Shown: positions 33,778-41,599 of the stretch, piece after piece
How the letters are laid out: each line of letters starts with the position of its first letter
How positions within the stretch are numbered: the stretch's first letter is position 1
Assembly (NCBI RefSeq): GCF_004121055.1
Contig: NZ_PYAL01000003.1
Coordinates: forward strand, 434,001-498,000
Source of the DNA: Achromobacter aloeverae
Lineage (GTDB): Bacteria > Pseudomonadota > Gammaproteobacteria > Burkholderiales > Burkholderiaceae_B
DNA: 64,000 nucleotides
Direction of reading: 5' to 3'
Notes under the pieces: generated by a model
Seen by the model: the letters and a program-made list of their open reading frames with translations, nothing else
Told to the model about the DNA's origin: nothing
Database searches by the model: none
Translations under genes and position numbers: made by a program

Positions 33778-34941
33778 CTAGCGTTTTCCCGGCGGTGCTC
33801 CAAGTTGTACAAGGTTTGCCTCGAGCTGGGTTCGCCCTTGCGGCGAGACGTTGGCAGTGCTGCTTTGTAGCCAGGTTTGCATCATTCCTATCAGTCGCCC
33901 CTGCTGCGCGATCTTGCTGATGCCTTGAGGAGGTCGGTACTCCACCCCTCCCTTAACTCGGATGGGAATCGAGCGGACTTTCTCAAAAAGCTGGATTGCG
34001 CCGGCAAGTAGAGAAAAGAAGGCTTGAGGCTCTGATGTGTTCAACGGTGCAAGCAGGGGGATCCATTCCAGTTCAGCTTCAGGCGGTGGGTGCAACCAAC
34101 CAGCCCCGGCTCTGGGGGGGTTGTATTGCACTACCCATTGTGCGTCTTCTCTGAGAGTGGAGATATTTGTGGCCCCGGCTCCATCGGAAGTAAGGGCGCC
34201 CGCGAGGGCTCCTGCGATAACACCATACATCCTGGCTCTCGGCGCGTCTTCCGCGAGTCGTGCGCTCTCATTGAACCAAGTTGCAGATTTGGCTAGATAT
34301 GCCTTCATCGAGACGATATCTTCGCTTCGAAAGGCGTTGGCCATCTCAATGAATCCCAACTCTTGCCTGGCCTCGACAGCACAGGCCTGGCTTTTGGAGA
34401 GAGTAACAAGTGATTCAGCTGCATCGGTCCAGTTCAAATGCTCATGGAGCACGGACGTGATGCGGCAGAGCTTAGCCTTCACCCACTCATCGTCGACATC
34501 GATTAAACGAAGTACTCCGGCAATTGCGAATGGGCCGTACTTTGTCGATTGAAGTGCAAGGCGGACGACTCCTGCTACGGCTTCAATTCGGATGAACAGC
34601 GGGGAGTCGTCGTCTCCGGCTCGTGCGTCTAGCGCTTTGACAAACGGCGCCAAATCTTCCATGCCACTGTCCGCAATAGCGTCTATGGCGTGAATAAGAG
34701 GGTCACGTAGCTGATTGCGCTTTAGCCCAGCGCAAATGGTACGAATGGCCGAGACAGGATCGTCTAAGTCCGGCCATTGCGCTATTAATAACTCTACAAA
34801 ATCACCGAAGAGCGGAGAGGTGACAAGGACTTCCCCCTCGCCCATGAGTTCCGCTTCCGGAAAATCTTGAGCCGACGGATGAGCACCTTCGGCTAAGATC
34901 GCCAGAAGGCGCTCCTGTAGTGGTGATTGTGCTGTCCACAT
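33778..34941 (-). CDS. Alpha-helical protein of unknown function in the ABC-ATPase operon
   Basis: A 387-residue soluble, mostly helical protein without recognised domains; repeated amphipathic helices (for example DPLIHAIDAIADSGMEDLAPF) suggest a HEAT-like scaffold. ATG 34941 lies 20 bases after the ABC ATPase stop; the frame opens further upstream but there it shadows the ATPase gene. The last codons read G-GGA-AAA then CGC-TAG, a canonical -1 slippery heptamer before the stop, and the -1 frame leads straight into the nuclease gene. It may therefore be the N-terminal part of a larger effector. Confidence 0.7.
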   Translation of the reverse strand: MWTAQSPLQERLLAILAEGAHPSAQDFPEAELMGEGEVLVTSPLFGDFVELLIAQWPDLDDPVSAIRTICAGLKRNQLRDPLIHAIDAIADSGMEDLAPFVKALDARAGDDDSPLFIRIEAVAGVVRLALQSTKYGPFAIAGVLRLIDVDDEWVKAKLCRITSVLHEHLNWTDAAESLVTLSKSQACAVEARQELGFIEMANAFRSEDIVSMKAYLAKSATWFNESARLAEDAPRARMYGVIAGALAGALTSDGAGATNISTLREDAQWVVQYNPPRAGAGWLHPPPEAELEWIPLLAPLNTSEPQAFFSLLAGAIQLFEKVRSIPIRVKGGVEYRPPQGISKIAQQGRLIGMMQTWLQSSTANVSPQGRTQLEANLVQLGAPPGKR

Positions 34942-34960
34942 AATGCCTATAGCGCTGTGC

Positions 34961-36889
34961 TTACCACAGTGTATCGGCACCAGTTGCCAAAAGGCAACGG
35001 TCCTCATCGAAGTGCTGCAAGGCACGGGCTGCGCCACGGAATGCCACGAAAAGTTGAAGGTCCACGGTAGCAGCAAGCTCCGACAGCGCGGTAAGCATTT
35101 CCTCCACGTTGGCATCCGCCATTTCCTCTTTGGCTGGAGAATCAACGACTAGAAGGCCTGGATGCCTGCCCGCACCAAACTGTTGAGATGCCTGAAGTAG
35201 GGCGATGACGGTTGCGATACGCACACGCAAGCGTTCACCCGGAGAGAGTCCACCAAAACTGGATTGGCTACCGCCCTTGTGCAACTCCACGCTTGCGTTG
35301 CGCTTTAAAACCACTCGTTCGACGTCTCGCATGCCAAGGCGTACCACTAGCTGGCGGATAAGGTCACCGCTACGGGCAAGAATTTCCGTGGCTGCAAGCT
35401 CAACTTCGGCCTTTGCGACTTCTGTGGCCTGCGTCAGGATTGCTAAATCCCCCTCTTCGCCGCTGTCGGCGTCCACTAGTTTCCTGATAGCTTCCAGCGT
35501 TCCCTCCAGACGGGCTGCCTCTAATCGGAGCTTTTGCTCTTCCTGTGCGGTGCCACTGGCTGACAGTTCGGCAAGCTCGTCCGCGGTAGCTTCAAGCAGT
35601 GTCCGACTCTTCTCAAATTCTTCCGTAAGTTCGTCGGCTTTCAGTCTGGCGGTTTTGAGTTCTCGCTCAAGTTTTGCAATGGCCTTTTGGGCGGCCGCTT
35701 TCAGCGCTTCATGATCGACTTCTGCTCCGTCTTCCACCTTGGTAAGGCATACAGCGCACTCGCCTGTGGTTAGCTCATTTTTCTGACGGCTCGATGAAAA
35801 GGCCCGGGTGCACCTAGGGCAGCAGGTGGGAGAAAGTCGACTCAGAAAGTGGGACGCAGCAGCTTCTTCTTCGAGCTCCAAAAGTTCGCGCTTCTTGGCA
35901 AGCAATTCCGCCGCACCGGCGGCGACTTCGGCGTTGACAGCAGTAGTGGTTGCTTTGAGCGTTGTTACCCGAGTCTCCAGCGCCGAGAAACGCTCGCGAA
36001 CTGTCTGAAGTTCTCCCAGCGCGGCTTCGCGGGCCACTCCGCTAGAAATTAGATTCTCGATTTCTGAAATCCTCGCTTCCATCTGGGCTATCGATTGATT
36101 GCCAAATTGGGATAGCTTCCGTTTTCGAGCTGACACTAGAGCTTCGGTGACGCGCTTGGCTGCCCGTGCCTGAAACAAGGTCGTGGCCCAAGGTATTCCG
36201 AGAAAAACTTGTAGCAGCCGTTGTGCGAGGTCTGTCCCAGTCGCGTCTCCTATGAGAGCATTGCTATCGCTATCGAAAAGAAGGGCTCCCGTGTAGGAAG
36301 TCCAGCCATCAGCGTACATTACCGTGGTTTCTCGAGAGGCGACCTCGCGTGAGGTAGCGATAGGCTCCAAATCCAAGGCGTCCAGCATGACGCTGTTCAT
36401 ATGGGCCTTGAAGGACTCAGGCGTGGTAAAGGGGAGCGAGTGAATCTTGCTACCATCTCTGTTGATCAAGTCAATGTTGCCATCAGGCTTGCCGTCGGCT
36501 ACATCAAACTTCACGCGAATGTGACGATCACCCGCCTGAAACTCTGCGTGTACATGCTGAGTCCAATCGCGAACAGTGGTCGTTAATGACTTAGGCTCGC
36601 CGCGCAATGCCCAAAGCATCACTTGGAGAGCACTAGACTTTCCTGCCAAGTTGGCGTCGGTGGCAATGACGTTGACCCCCTTCGATTGGGGTGTCCAATC
36701 GAAGGAGAATGGGTGGGCTTCGCCGTGGATCAACTTCACGCCGGAGAACGCTAACTTCTTGAGGCGCAAAGACCGTGAAATAGGAGGTGTAGGCGAATCA
36801 ACAATATTGTGGCGTGCAAGAACTGCAAGCACGTCATCCAGCTCGCGCCCGACACGCATCGCTATTTTTTCTGCATATGTGTCGCTCAC
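34961..36889 (-). CDS. SMC/Rad50-like ABC ATPase with zinc-hook-type cysteine pairs
   Basis: A 642-residue protein. Walker A is DANLAGKSS (about 78-86), followed by coiled coil. A hinge holds two CxxC pairs (CPRC near 357-360, CAVC at 378-381). A second coiled coil follows, then the ABC signature FGGLSPGERLR (about 545-555) and Walker B LLVVDSP (about 579-585), which lacks the usual Glu after the Asp. GTG 36889 overlaps the upstream stop as GTGA and follows AAGGGAG. Such ATPases sense DNA or invader structure in Lamassu, Wadjet, ABC-3C and related systems; the company it keeps best fits an ABC three-component system. That class assignment is inference. Confidence 0.85.
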   Translation of the reverse strand: MSDTYAEKIAMRVGRELDDVLAVLARHNIVDSPTPPISRSLRLKKLAFSGVKLIHGEAHPFSFDWTPQSKGVNVIATDANLAGKSSALQVMLWALRGEPKSLTTTVRDWTQHVHAEFQAGDRHIRVKFDVADGKPDGNIDLINRDGSKIHSLPFTTPESFKAHMNSVMLDALDLEPIATSREVASRETTVMYADGWTSYTGALLFDSDSNALIGDATGTDLAQRLLQVFLGIPWATTLFQARAAKRVTEALVSARKRKLSQFGNQSIAQMEARISEIENLISSGVAREAALGELQTVRERFSALETRVTTLKATTTAVNAEVAAGAAELLAKKRELLELEEEAAASHFLSRLSPTCCPRCTRAFSSSRQKNELTTGECAVCLTKVEDGAEVDHEALKAAAQKAIAKLERELKTARLKADELTEEFEKSRTLLEATADELAELSASGTAQEEQKLRLEAARLEGTLEAIRKLVDADSGEEGDLAILTQATEVAKAEVELAATEILARSGDLIRQLVVRLGMRDVERVVLKRNASVELHKGGSQSSFGGLSPGERLRVRIATVIALLQASQQFGAGRHPGLLVVDSPAKEEMADANVEEMLTALSELAATVDLQLFVAFRGAARALQHFDEDRCLLATGADTLW

Positions 36890-37539
36890 CCCAGGCTCCC
36901 TTCTTTGAGTTCGTTCAACCGTTGCAATACTCGCTGATTGATGGGCCCGATGACTTTGCCCCAACGAGCCTCTTGATATTCAGCTTGGGCGTACTGACGT
37001 TTCTTCAGTTCTTCACCGCTGGCGCTGCCTGCGACCCTTGCGACCAGGGCTGCTCTGTCACGGTACCAAGCCAGATGCGAAGAGAGCGATGCAAGGTCTT
37101 GCCCCACCGTCCTGCCAGACTCGAGGAGAAAGAAATCGGTGCGTCCAATGGTCCCGTCGGGCTTTATGGTGCGCTTGATAGCGGCGAGCCCTAATGAGAC
37201 AAGTAGCGACATCGAGTCGTCAATCTGTTCCCAGGCGCCAAACAGGAAACGCATCATATGCATGCGCCGTACATCAGGCTCGTCACCTTGCATAACTTTG
37301 AAGGCCTCGTCCAGATAACCGTCTTCTGGCCACTTCTCGTGCATAGCGACGAGCTCTGCCGCTAGGTAATCGGGGCAACGAACCCAAAAATCCAGGGCCT
37401 GAAGGCGCTTCTCAGCTTTCAGAACAGAAACTGCATTTTCTGGAGCGCCAGCTCCAGGCCTGGTGCCGGCTTTGTCTAGGATGAAGAGAATTCGGACCGC
37501 GTCGCGTTTGCGGGCGGTATGCTCAAGTGCACGTTCCAA
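36886..37539 (-). CDS. Probable ABC-3C-type middle component
   Basis: A 217-residue protein, first gene of the operon. The block EKRLQALDFWVRCPDYLAAEL resembles the lysine-leucine-aspartate 'KLDF-RYP' signature I recall from middle components of ABC three-component systems, small winged-helix-like proteins that link the ATPase to its effector. The C-terminal half is helical and charged. TTG 37539 is used because AGGGGG lies four bases upstream and there is no better start. It overlaps the ATPase gene by four bases. Confidence 0.6.
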   Translation of the reverse strand: MERALEHTARKRDAVRILFILDKAGTRPGAGAPENAVSVLKAEKRLQALDFWVRCPDYLAAELVAMHEKWPEDGYLDEAFKVMQGDEPDVRRMHMMRFLFGAWEQIDDSMSLLVSLGLAAIKRTIKPDGTIGRTDFFLLESGRTVGQDLASLSSHLAWYRDRAALVARVAGSASGEELKKRQYAQAEYQEARWGKVIGPINQRVLQRLNELKEGSLG

Positions 37540-37671
37540 GCTGCCCCCTAGAAGTAATGACCCTTTCCTTAGCTATTAACAGCCGCAAATGGGTCAAGGA
37601 GATTGCCTTGCGTATTACAAAAACCGGCGACAGCCTATCCTGCACTAGTCCCCAAATCCTAAATTTCTTCG

Positions 37672-37905
37672 TCATGACGAAGACTTTGGGATCGTTAACG
37701 CGTCAGCGCGCGGCTGCACAAACTCTTGCAGGCTGATCTGACCATCGATGAAACGCTGGGCGTGGGCCTCATCTGCTTCACTGAGCGAGAAACCTTCTAG
37801 ACTGACGGAGGCCCGCGCGTAGTTAACAGCCGATTGGCGTCGACCGCGTTCGGCATCTGATATGGTTTTGTGGGGCTGTAACCCGCATTTATCTTCGCCA
37901 GCCAT
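37672..37905 (-). CDS. VbhA-family antitoxin (Fic inhibitor), orphan
   Basis: A 77-residue protein of the antitoxin VbhA type. The inhibitory helix motif (S/T)xxxE(G/N) is present as S33-VSL-E37-G38 within SAVNYARASVSLEGF, followed by the usual QRFIDGQISLQEFVQP. The motif's glutamate blocks ATP binding in the partner Fic AMP-transferase. No Fic gene is found downstream or elsewhere in the window. VbhA-VbhT pairs are common next to VirB/Trw secretion genes, which matches the nearby VirB5/VirB6 genes. AAGGGG precedes ATG 37905. Confidence 0.8.
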   Translation of the reverse strand: MAGEDKCGLQPHKTISDAERGRRQSAVNYARASVSLEGFSLSEADEAHAQRFIDGQISLQEFVQPRADALTIPKSSS

Positions 37906-38518
37906 GGTGTCCCCTTGCTGTAGGTAACTCGATTTTACAAGAGGTACGAGTATTTTGGTTTAGGTACACGCACCCTCCAGGGCGCTGCGCTGAAATTGTC
38001 TTGTTTTACTTGCTATGGATCGCCTGTATTGGCCGCGTACTAGCCTGCGTCGTAGCTTCCAAAGAGGCTTTGCCTCTCTGGACTCTCCACCCTCGCCGGC
38101 GGGAGCCTCGGGAGCAGGGGTTGCGGGCCCTTGGCCCGGAACTCCTGCCCCCGGGCATAGCGTGGGGCGCTCCTGCCGCGTCAAGGGGCCGTGTCCTCGC
38201 CCCGTGGGCTGCGGGCCGCACCAACCCCTTGACCCGTCATCCGCTTGATAGCACCGCTACTAACGCCGTTTGGCCGGAAGAGGCGTCAAGGGCGGGATCA
38301 GAAGCCGCAGCCCGAAGCGCAGCGCAGGGAACGGGTGAGGATCCCGGGCGAAGCCTTCACCCTTGATGCCTCTGGAAGCCATGCAGCCTGTCGGCCGGGG
38401 GGAGGAACAAGGCGAAGCCGCTGGGCCTGCCCCCGCGGCCAGTCCGGCAAGAACGGACGCGGGATGCAACCGAAGGGGTTGCCCAAGCGTAGCGCGGAGA
38501 TATGTGCGGCCATAAATG
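37906..38518. other. Non-coding, structured GC-rich segment
   Basis: About 610 bases without a credible gene; GC content rises sharply at 38.06 kb. It contains hairpin AGAGGC/GCCTCT (38063-38077) and a long inverted pair GTCAAGGGG/CCCCTTGAC (38180-38188 and 38225-38233) enclosing smaller stems. The composition differs from the genes on both sides, so it may be a relic of another element, an origin of transfer, or a structured RNA. Confidence 0.4.
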
Positions 38519-38544
38519 AAAAAGGCCTCGCTGATGGCGAGGCC
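38519..38544 (-). terminator. Terminator of the VirB5-VirB6 operon
   Basis: On the minus strand GGCCTCGCCATCAGCGAGGCC is followed by TTTTT, about 20 bases after the VirB6 stop; an intrinsic terminator. Confidence 0.85.
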
Positions 38545-38565
38545 GATGCGGACGCAACATGCACA

Positions 38566-39618
38566 TCACTTACCGTTGACGGAGCCGCCCTTTGTCGGTC
38601 CCCAGTTCTTGCCCATATTCTGCAAGACGTGTTGCCGATAGGCTGGGTTCCATATGGTGTTGCCTGCAATCATGTGGTTGGTTCGGCCAGCAGTAACCAT
38701 CATGCCCGACTGCATATCGCGGCGAGTCGTCTTAGGATTCACCACGTTGCCAATACCCTGGGCCATGCTCCTGAATGTCACAGCGTCAAAGGCGATGCCG
38801 CCAGCCAGTCTCGCCCCTAAGCCACTCGATTTTCTCTGCGCGAAGAAGATGATCAAGGCAAGAACGATGATCTGCACAAACGAATTGATGGGATTGTCCG
38901 TGGTCGTGCTTATTACCCTGTCGAACAGCGCCTTGAAGAGCGCCACACCGATAGATACGACAACCATTGTGATGGCAATTTCAAGGATGTAGGCCAGCGC
39001 CTGCTCAAACCATTTGTCGAACCATTTCGCGGTGACTGGAAACATTAGCGCCGCGATAAATAGTGGTCCGAGACCAAGCATTATTCCGAGACCGAGCTTT
39101 GCCATGATGATGGTCGCGGCCGCAGGCAAATGAATAAGAAACACGGCAATGGCCATCATGAGTGCATTCAGGGCATCCCAGAACATATGACCTAGTTCGT
39201 AGAACTGGCGCTTTGCGACTTTGCCTAGCATGTCGTAAGCCACGTTAAGCCCTTTGTCCGCCGAGTTATCCAGCACCTGATAGATGCTTGTCGCTTGAGC
39301 GTTAGACGTGGACATGATGTCGGCGAGACCTGTCTCCAGGCCTTGAATGGCCGACACAACAGTGGCGGTGTAAGAATCAGCTGTCATGCAGAATGCCGTG
39401 ATGATGAGGATCTTCATGCACTGCTTGATGAAGGTCTGAAACGGAGCTTCAACCGCGCCCGCGCTGATGGCGTAGCCAGTCAAGGTGATGTACAGCGTGA
39501 CGCCGGTCAGCATCAGCATTTGAAAGCCGAGGATGACGTTCGAAGCGGTTTCCGATACGAAGGTGTTCAGCATCGCATCGACGCTGCTGCCTATCCACTG
39601 GAATAAGGCGAATCCCAT
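38566..39618 (-). CDS. virB6: Type IV secretion system VirB6/TrbL-type inner-membrane protein
   Basis: A 350-residue polytopic protein with six or more spans. The family region HLPAAATIIMAKLGLGIMLGLGPLFIAALMFP is characteristic of VirB6/TrwI/TraD. VirB6 forms part of the inner-membrane channel of the conjugation machine. It follows eexN directly and is the last gene before a terminator. VirB2-4 and VirB7-11 homologues are absent here, so it cannot form a working apparatus alone. Confidence 0.9.
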   Translation of the reverse strand: MGFALFQWIGSSVDAMLNTFVSETASNVILGFQMLMLTGVTLYITLTGYAISAGAVEAPFQTFIKQCMKILIITAFCMTADSYTATVVSAIQGLETGLADIMSTSNAQATSIYQVLDNSADKGLNVAYDMLGKVAKRQFYELGHMFWDALNALMMAIAVFLIHLPAAATIIMAKLGLGIMLGLGPLFIAALMFPVTAKWFDKWFEQALAYILEIAITMVVVSIGVALFKALFDRVISTTTDNPINSFVQIIVLALIIFFAQRKSSGLGARLAGGIAFDAVTFRSMAQGIGNVVNPKTTRRDMQSGMMVTAGRTNHMIAGNTIWNPAYRQHVLQNMGKNWGPTKGGSVNGK

Positions 39619-39619
39619 G

Positions 39620-39880
39620 TTATTGACCTCCCTTGAGCGGATTGATCGGTGTCAGGTCGACATAGCCTCGCTTGTCGACGGCCAGATGGTTTGCCGCTGT
39701 CTTGGCGTTGATGCAGTTGGCGGACGCGGCGAGCTCGCCAGGACTGGCTTCGCATTTCGCGATCATCGCGTTGCGTTCGGGGGCATGCGCCTTGTACCAA
39801 TCGACGGTTTGAACGGCGGTGTTGTCGCCGCAAGCTGCGAGCGTGAGTGTGATGAAGAAAGGGAAGAGGATGCTTTTCAT
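39620..39880 (-). CDS. eexN: EexN-type entry-exclusion lipoprotein
   Basis: An 86-residue lipoprotein with a LTLAAC lipobox (Cys17). The mature part VDWYKAHAPERNAMIAKC and CINAKTAA matches EexN proteins from conjugative plasmids, which prevent a second copy of the same element entering the cell. The ATG overlaps the upstream stop as ATGA; virB6 starts one base after its stop. Confidence 0.82.
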   Translation of the reverse strand: MKSILFPFFITLTLAACGDNTAVQTVDWYKAHAPERNAMIAKCEASPGELAASANCINAKTAANHLAVDKRGYVDLTPINPLKGGQ

Positions 39881-40323
39881 TTGTGTGCCTCGCGTGCCTT
39901 GATGATGTCGAGTGCGTGGGCCACTTCGGTGGCCTCAATGATCCGTAACGCTGCGAGGGTTCGCACGACACTTTCGCGCATGCCGCCCCATGTCGGCTGT
40001 GTGAAGCGATTCGGCGCATTTGTCCAAACGATGCCGATGCACGCAATGGATGTGACGGCAGACAGGATGATGTTCATCCAAGGCGGCAACGGTTCTTCAT
40101 CAATGAACGGCAGTGTGAATCCAAACCAGCCCATGGCCGCGTAGTAGGCCGTGAAAGCAGCCATACCGATAGCCACGACATCAAGAGTTCTCATCAGCGG
40201 CGCACGCCGCAAAAGCTCTCGGTAATACTCGGGACTCAGGCGGCGAGCGCAAGCCCAGAAGCGATAGATGGCAAGGCATAGCGTTACCACTGGAACCAGG
40301 GTGATTGCGTAGAACGGAGCCAT
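39877..40323 (-). CDS. Small membrane protein within the T4SS module
   Basis: A 148-residue protein with three or four hydrophobic segments (residues ~4-22, 48-68, 82-100). No family recognised. AAGGAG lies seven bases before ATG 40323. It sits between virB5 and eexN with a four-base overlap to eexN, so it is likely part of the same transfer operon. Confidence 0.6.
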   Translation of the reverse strand: MAPFYAITLVPVVTLCLAIYRFWACARRLSPEYYRELLRRAPLMRTLDVVAIGMAAFTAYYAAMGWFGFTLPFIDEEPLPPWMNIILSAVTSIACIGIVWTNAPNRFTQPTWGGMRESVVRTLAALRIIEATEVAHALDIIKAREAHK

Positions 40324-40333
40324 GATGTTCTCC

Positions 40334-41059
40334 TTAGCGTGCAAGCGGGTTGAAGACTTGAAGAGTGGGGTAGCCCCGTTGATCCACAATCTTTGCGTTG
40401 ATCTCCTTCCGCCGTTGCTGCTGTAGGCGGTCTTCGGCTGCCGCGACCATCTGGTACATCTGTAGCTTGGTCTGCTCGTTCTGAATCATGGCCTGCTCGG
40501 CCGCGATGCGGCCTTGCAGTTCAGCAATGGCTTTCGGGTCCTGGGTCTGGTTGATCTGCTGCATCAACTGGTCGATCTGGCTAAGGCGGTTTTTCGCGGC
40601 GTCGTAGGCATCGAGTGCAAAGGCTTTGTCTTGCGCACCTTTGACGGCTTGCGCTTCGCAGCTCGTGCGTTGCTCCGTCGAGGCAAAGCCGGCGCAGGCG
40701 TCATACACCTTGTTGTCGTTGTAGATGGACTCAGCGCGCCCGCTCAGGCCAGCATAGCCGCCTGATTTGACGGAGTCGTAGACGCTTTGCCAATCGCGCG
40801 GCAGGTAGTCCCGCAACTGCGGGCTGTTGAACAGTTCGCCCATGCCGCGCGCGCCGGTGACCGCAGCGTATTGCTGCTTCATCTGGTCGATCTGGCTGAC
40901 CATCTGGTCGTACTGCATCTTCCACTTCGCCATCGTTTCGATCTGGTTTTCCACGCTCTTGGCGATGGAAGCGCCATCCGTCACGGGGATTTGTGCGAAG
41001 GCGGCCGACGATGCGGCAATGCCGACGGTCAGAATGCAAGAGGCTGATAGTTTGTTCAT
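40334..41059 (-). CDS. virB5: Type IV secretion system VirB5/TrwJ-type minor pilus protein
   Basis: A 241-residue exported protein with a signal peptide and a helical mature part. AKWKMQYDQMVSQIDQMKQQYAAV and SRAESIYND-like segments and the long C-terminal helices match VirB5/TraC pilus-tip proteins. Two cysteines (Cys in YDACAGF and RTSCEAQ) may pair. ATG 41059 is chosen because AGGAG lies eight bases upstream. Confidence 0.85.
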   Translation of the reverse strand: MNKLSASCILTVGIAASSAAFAQIPVTDGASIAKSVENQIETMAKWKMQYDQMVSQIDQMKQQYAAVTGARGMGELFNSPQLRDYLPRDWQSVYDSVKSGGYAGLSGRAESIYNDNKVYDACAGFASTEQRTSCEAQAVKGAQDKAFALDAYDAAKNRLSQIDQLMQQINQTQDPKAIAELQGRIAAEQAMIQNEQTKLQMYQMVAAAEDRLQQQRRKEINAKIVDQRGYPTLQVFNPLAR

Positions 41060-41265
41060 GTTCGCCACTCCTGAGAGGTTGAGGGCGAACGTAGGACCGT
41101 GCTGTCCGGTCTGTCGGTCTGTTCAGGGACCGCGCCCAGTACGACAAAGCGTTCTTGGGGCGACTAAGCGGCCGATCTGCTCTCGGCGGTCGGAACCCTT
41201 CTTCTCGGGTCGGCACCCGGTACGCTAGGCGTCCTTGGGGCGGTGCAACGTTCGTTGTGGTTAAA

Positions 41266-41296
41266 GGTAAAACCGAAGTTGATTGTACTTTCGGTT
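41266..41296 (-). terminator. Terminator after the mobilisation operon
   Basis: On the minus strand AACCGAAAGT and ACTTCGGTT form a hairpin followed by TTTT, just beyond the small gene that ends at 41317. Confidence 0.6.
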
Positions 41297-41316
41297 AATG
41301 AAAAGTAGTTTCCCGA

Positions 41317-41574
41317 TTACGGCCACCACATGCGACGGTCAATGATGATGCGGTCCGACAGGTACGAGATGTTCGCCAATTCCGCCAAGGCCATTTCTAC
41401 TGTTCGGAATCGGTACGGTCGGCCTTTGTCGTCCATGACAGGTTGCTCTGTAGTGCCGTCCTGCACGGCCAAGGAAAAGCCCTTCCAGTAGTGTGCATAC
41501 AGAATGACCTGTACGTCACCAGTGCGCGCTGGATCATCGCAGTAGTCTTGCAGGGCGTCGTAGCGTAAAGCCAT
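41317..41574 (-). CDS. Hypothetical protein following the relaxase gene
   Basis: An 85-residue soluble protein of unknown function, with coding-like sequence throughout (ALRYDALQDYCDDPARTG, YLSDRIIIDRRMWWP). ATG 41574 follows AAGGA at nine bases; TTG 41595 is an alternative. Last gene of the mobilisation operon. Confidence 0.6.
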   Translation of the reverse strand: MALRYDALQDYCDDPARTGDVQVILYAHYWKGFSLAVQDGTTEQPVMDDKGRPYRFRTVEMALAELANISYLSDRIIIDRRMWWP

Positions 41575-41599
41575 CTTATGGTCCTTCTTGCGCAATCAA

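Noticed and set aside
38245-38820. Plus-strand frame across the GC-rich gap into virB6
   Set aside because: Composition and overlap with virB6 and its terminator show it is not a gene.
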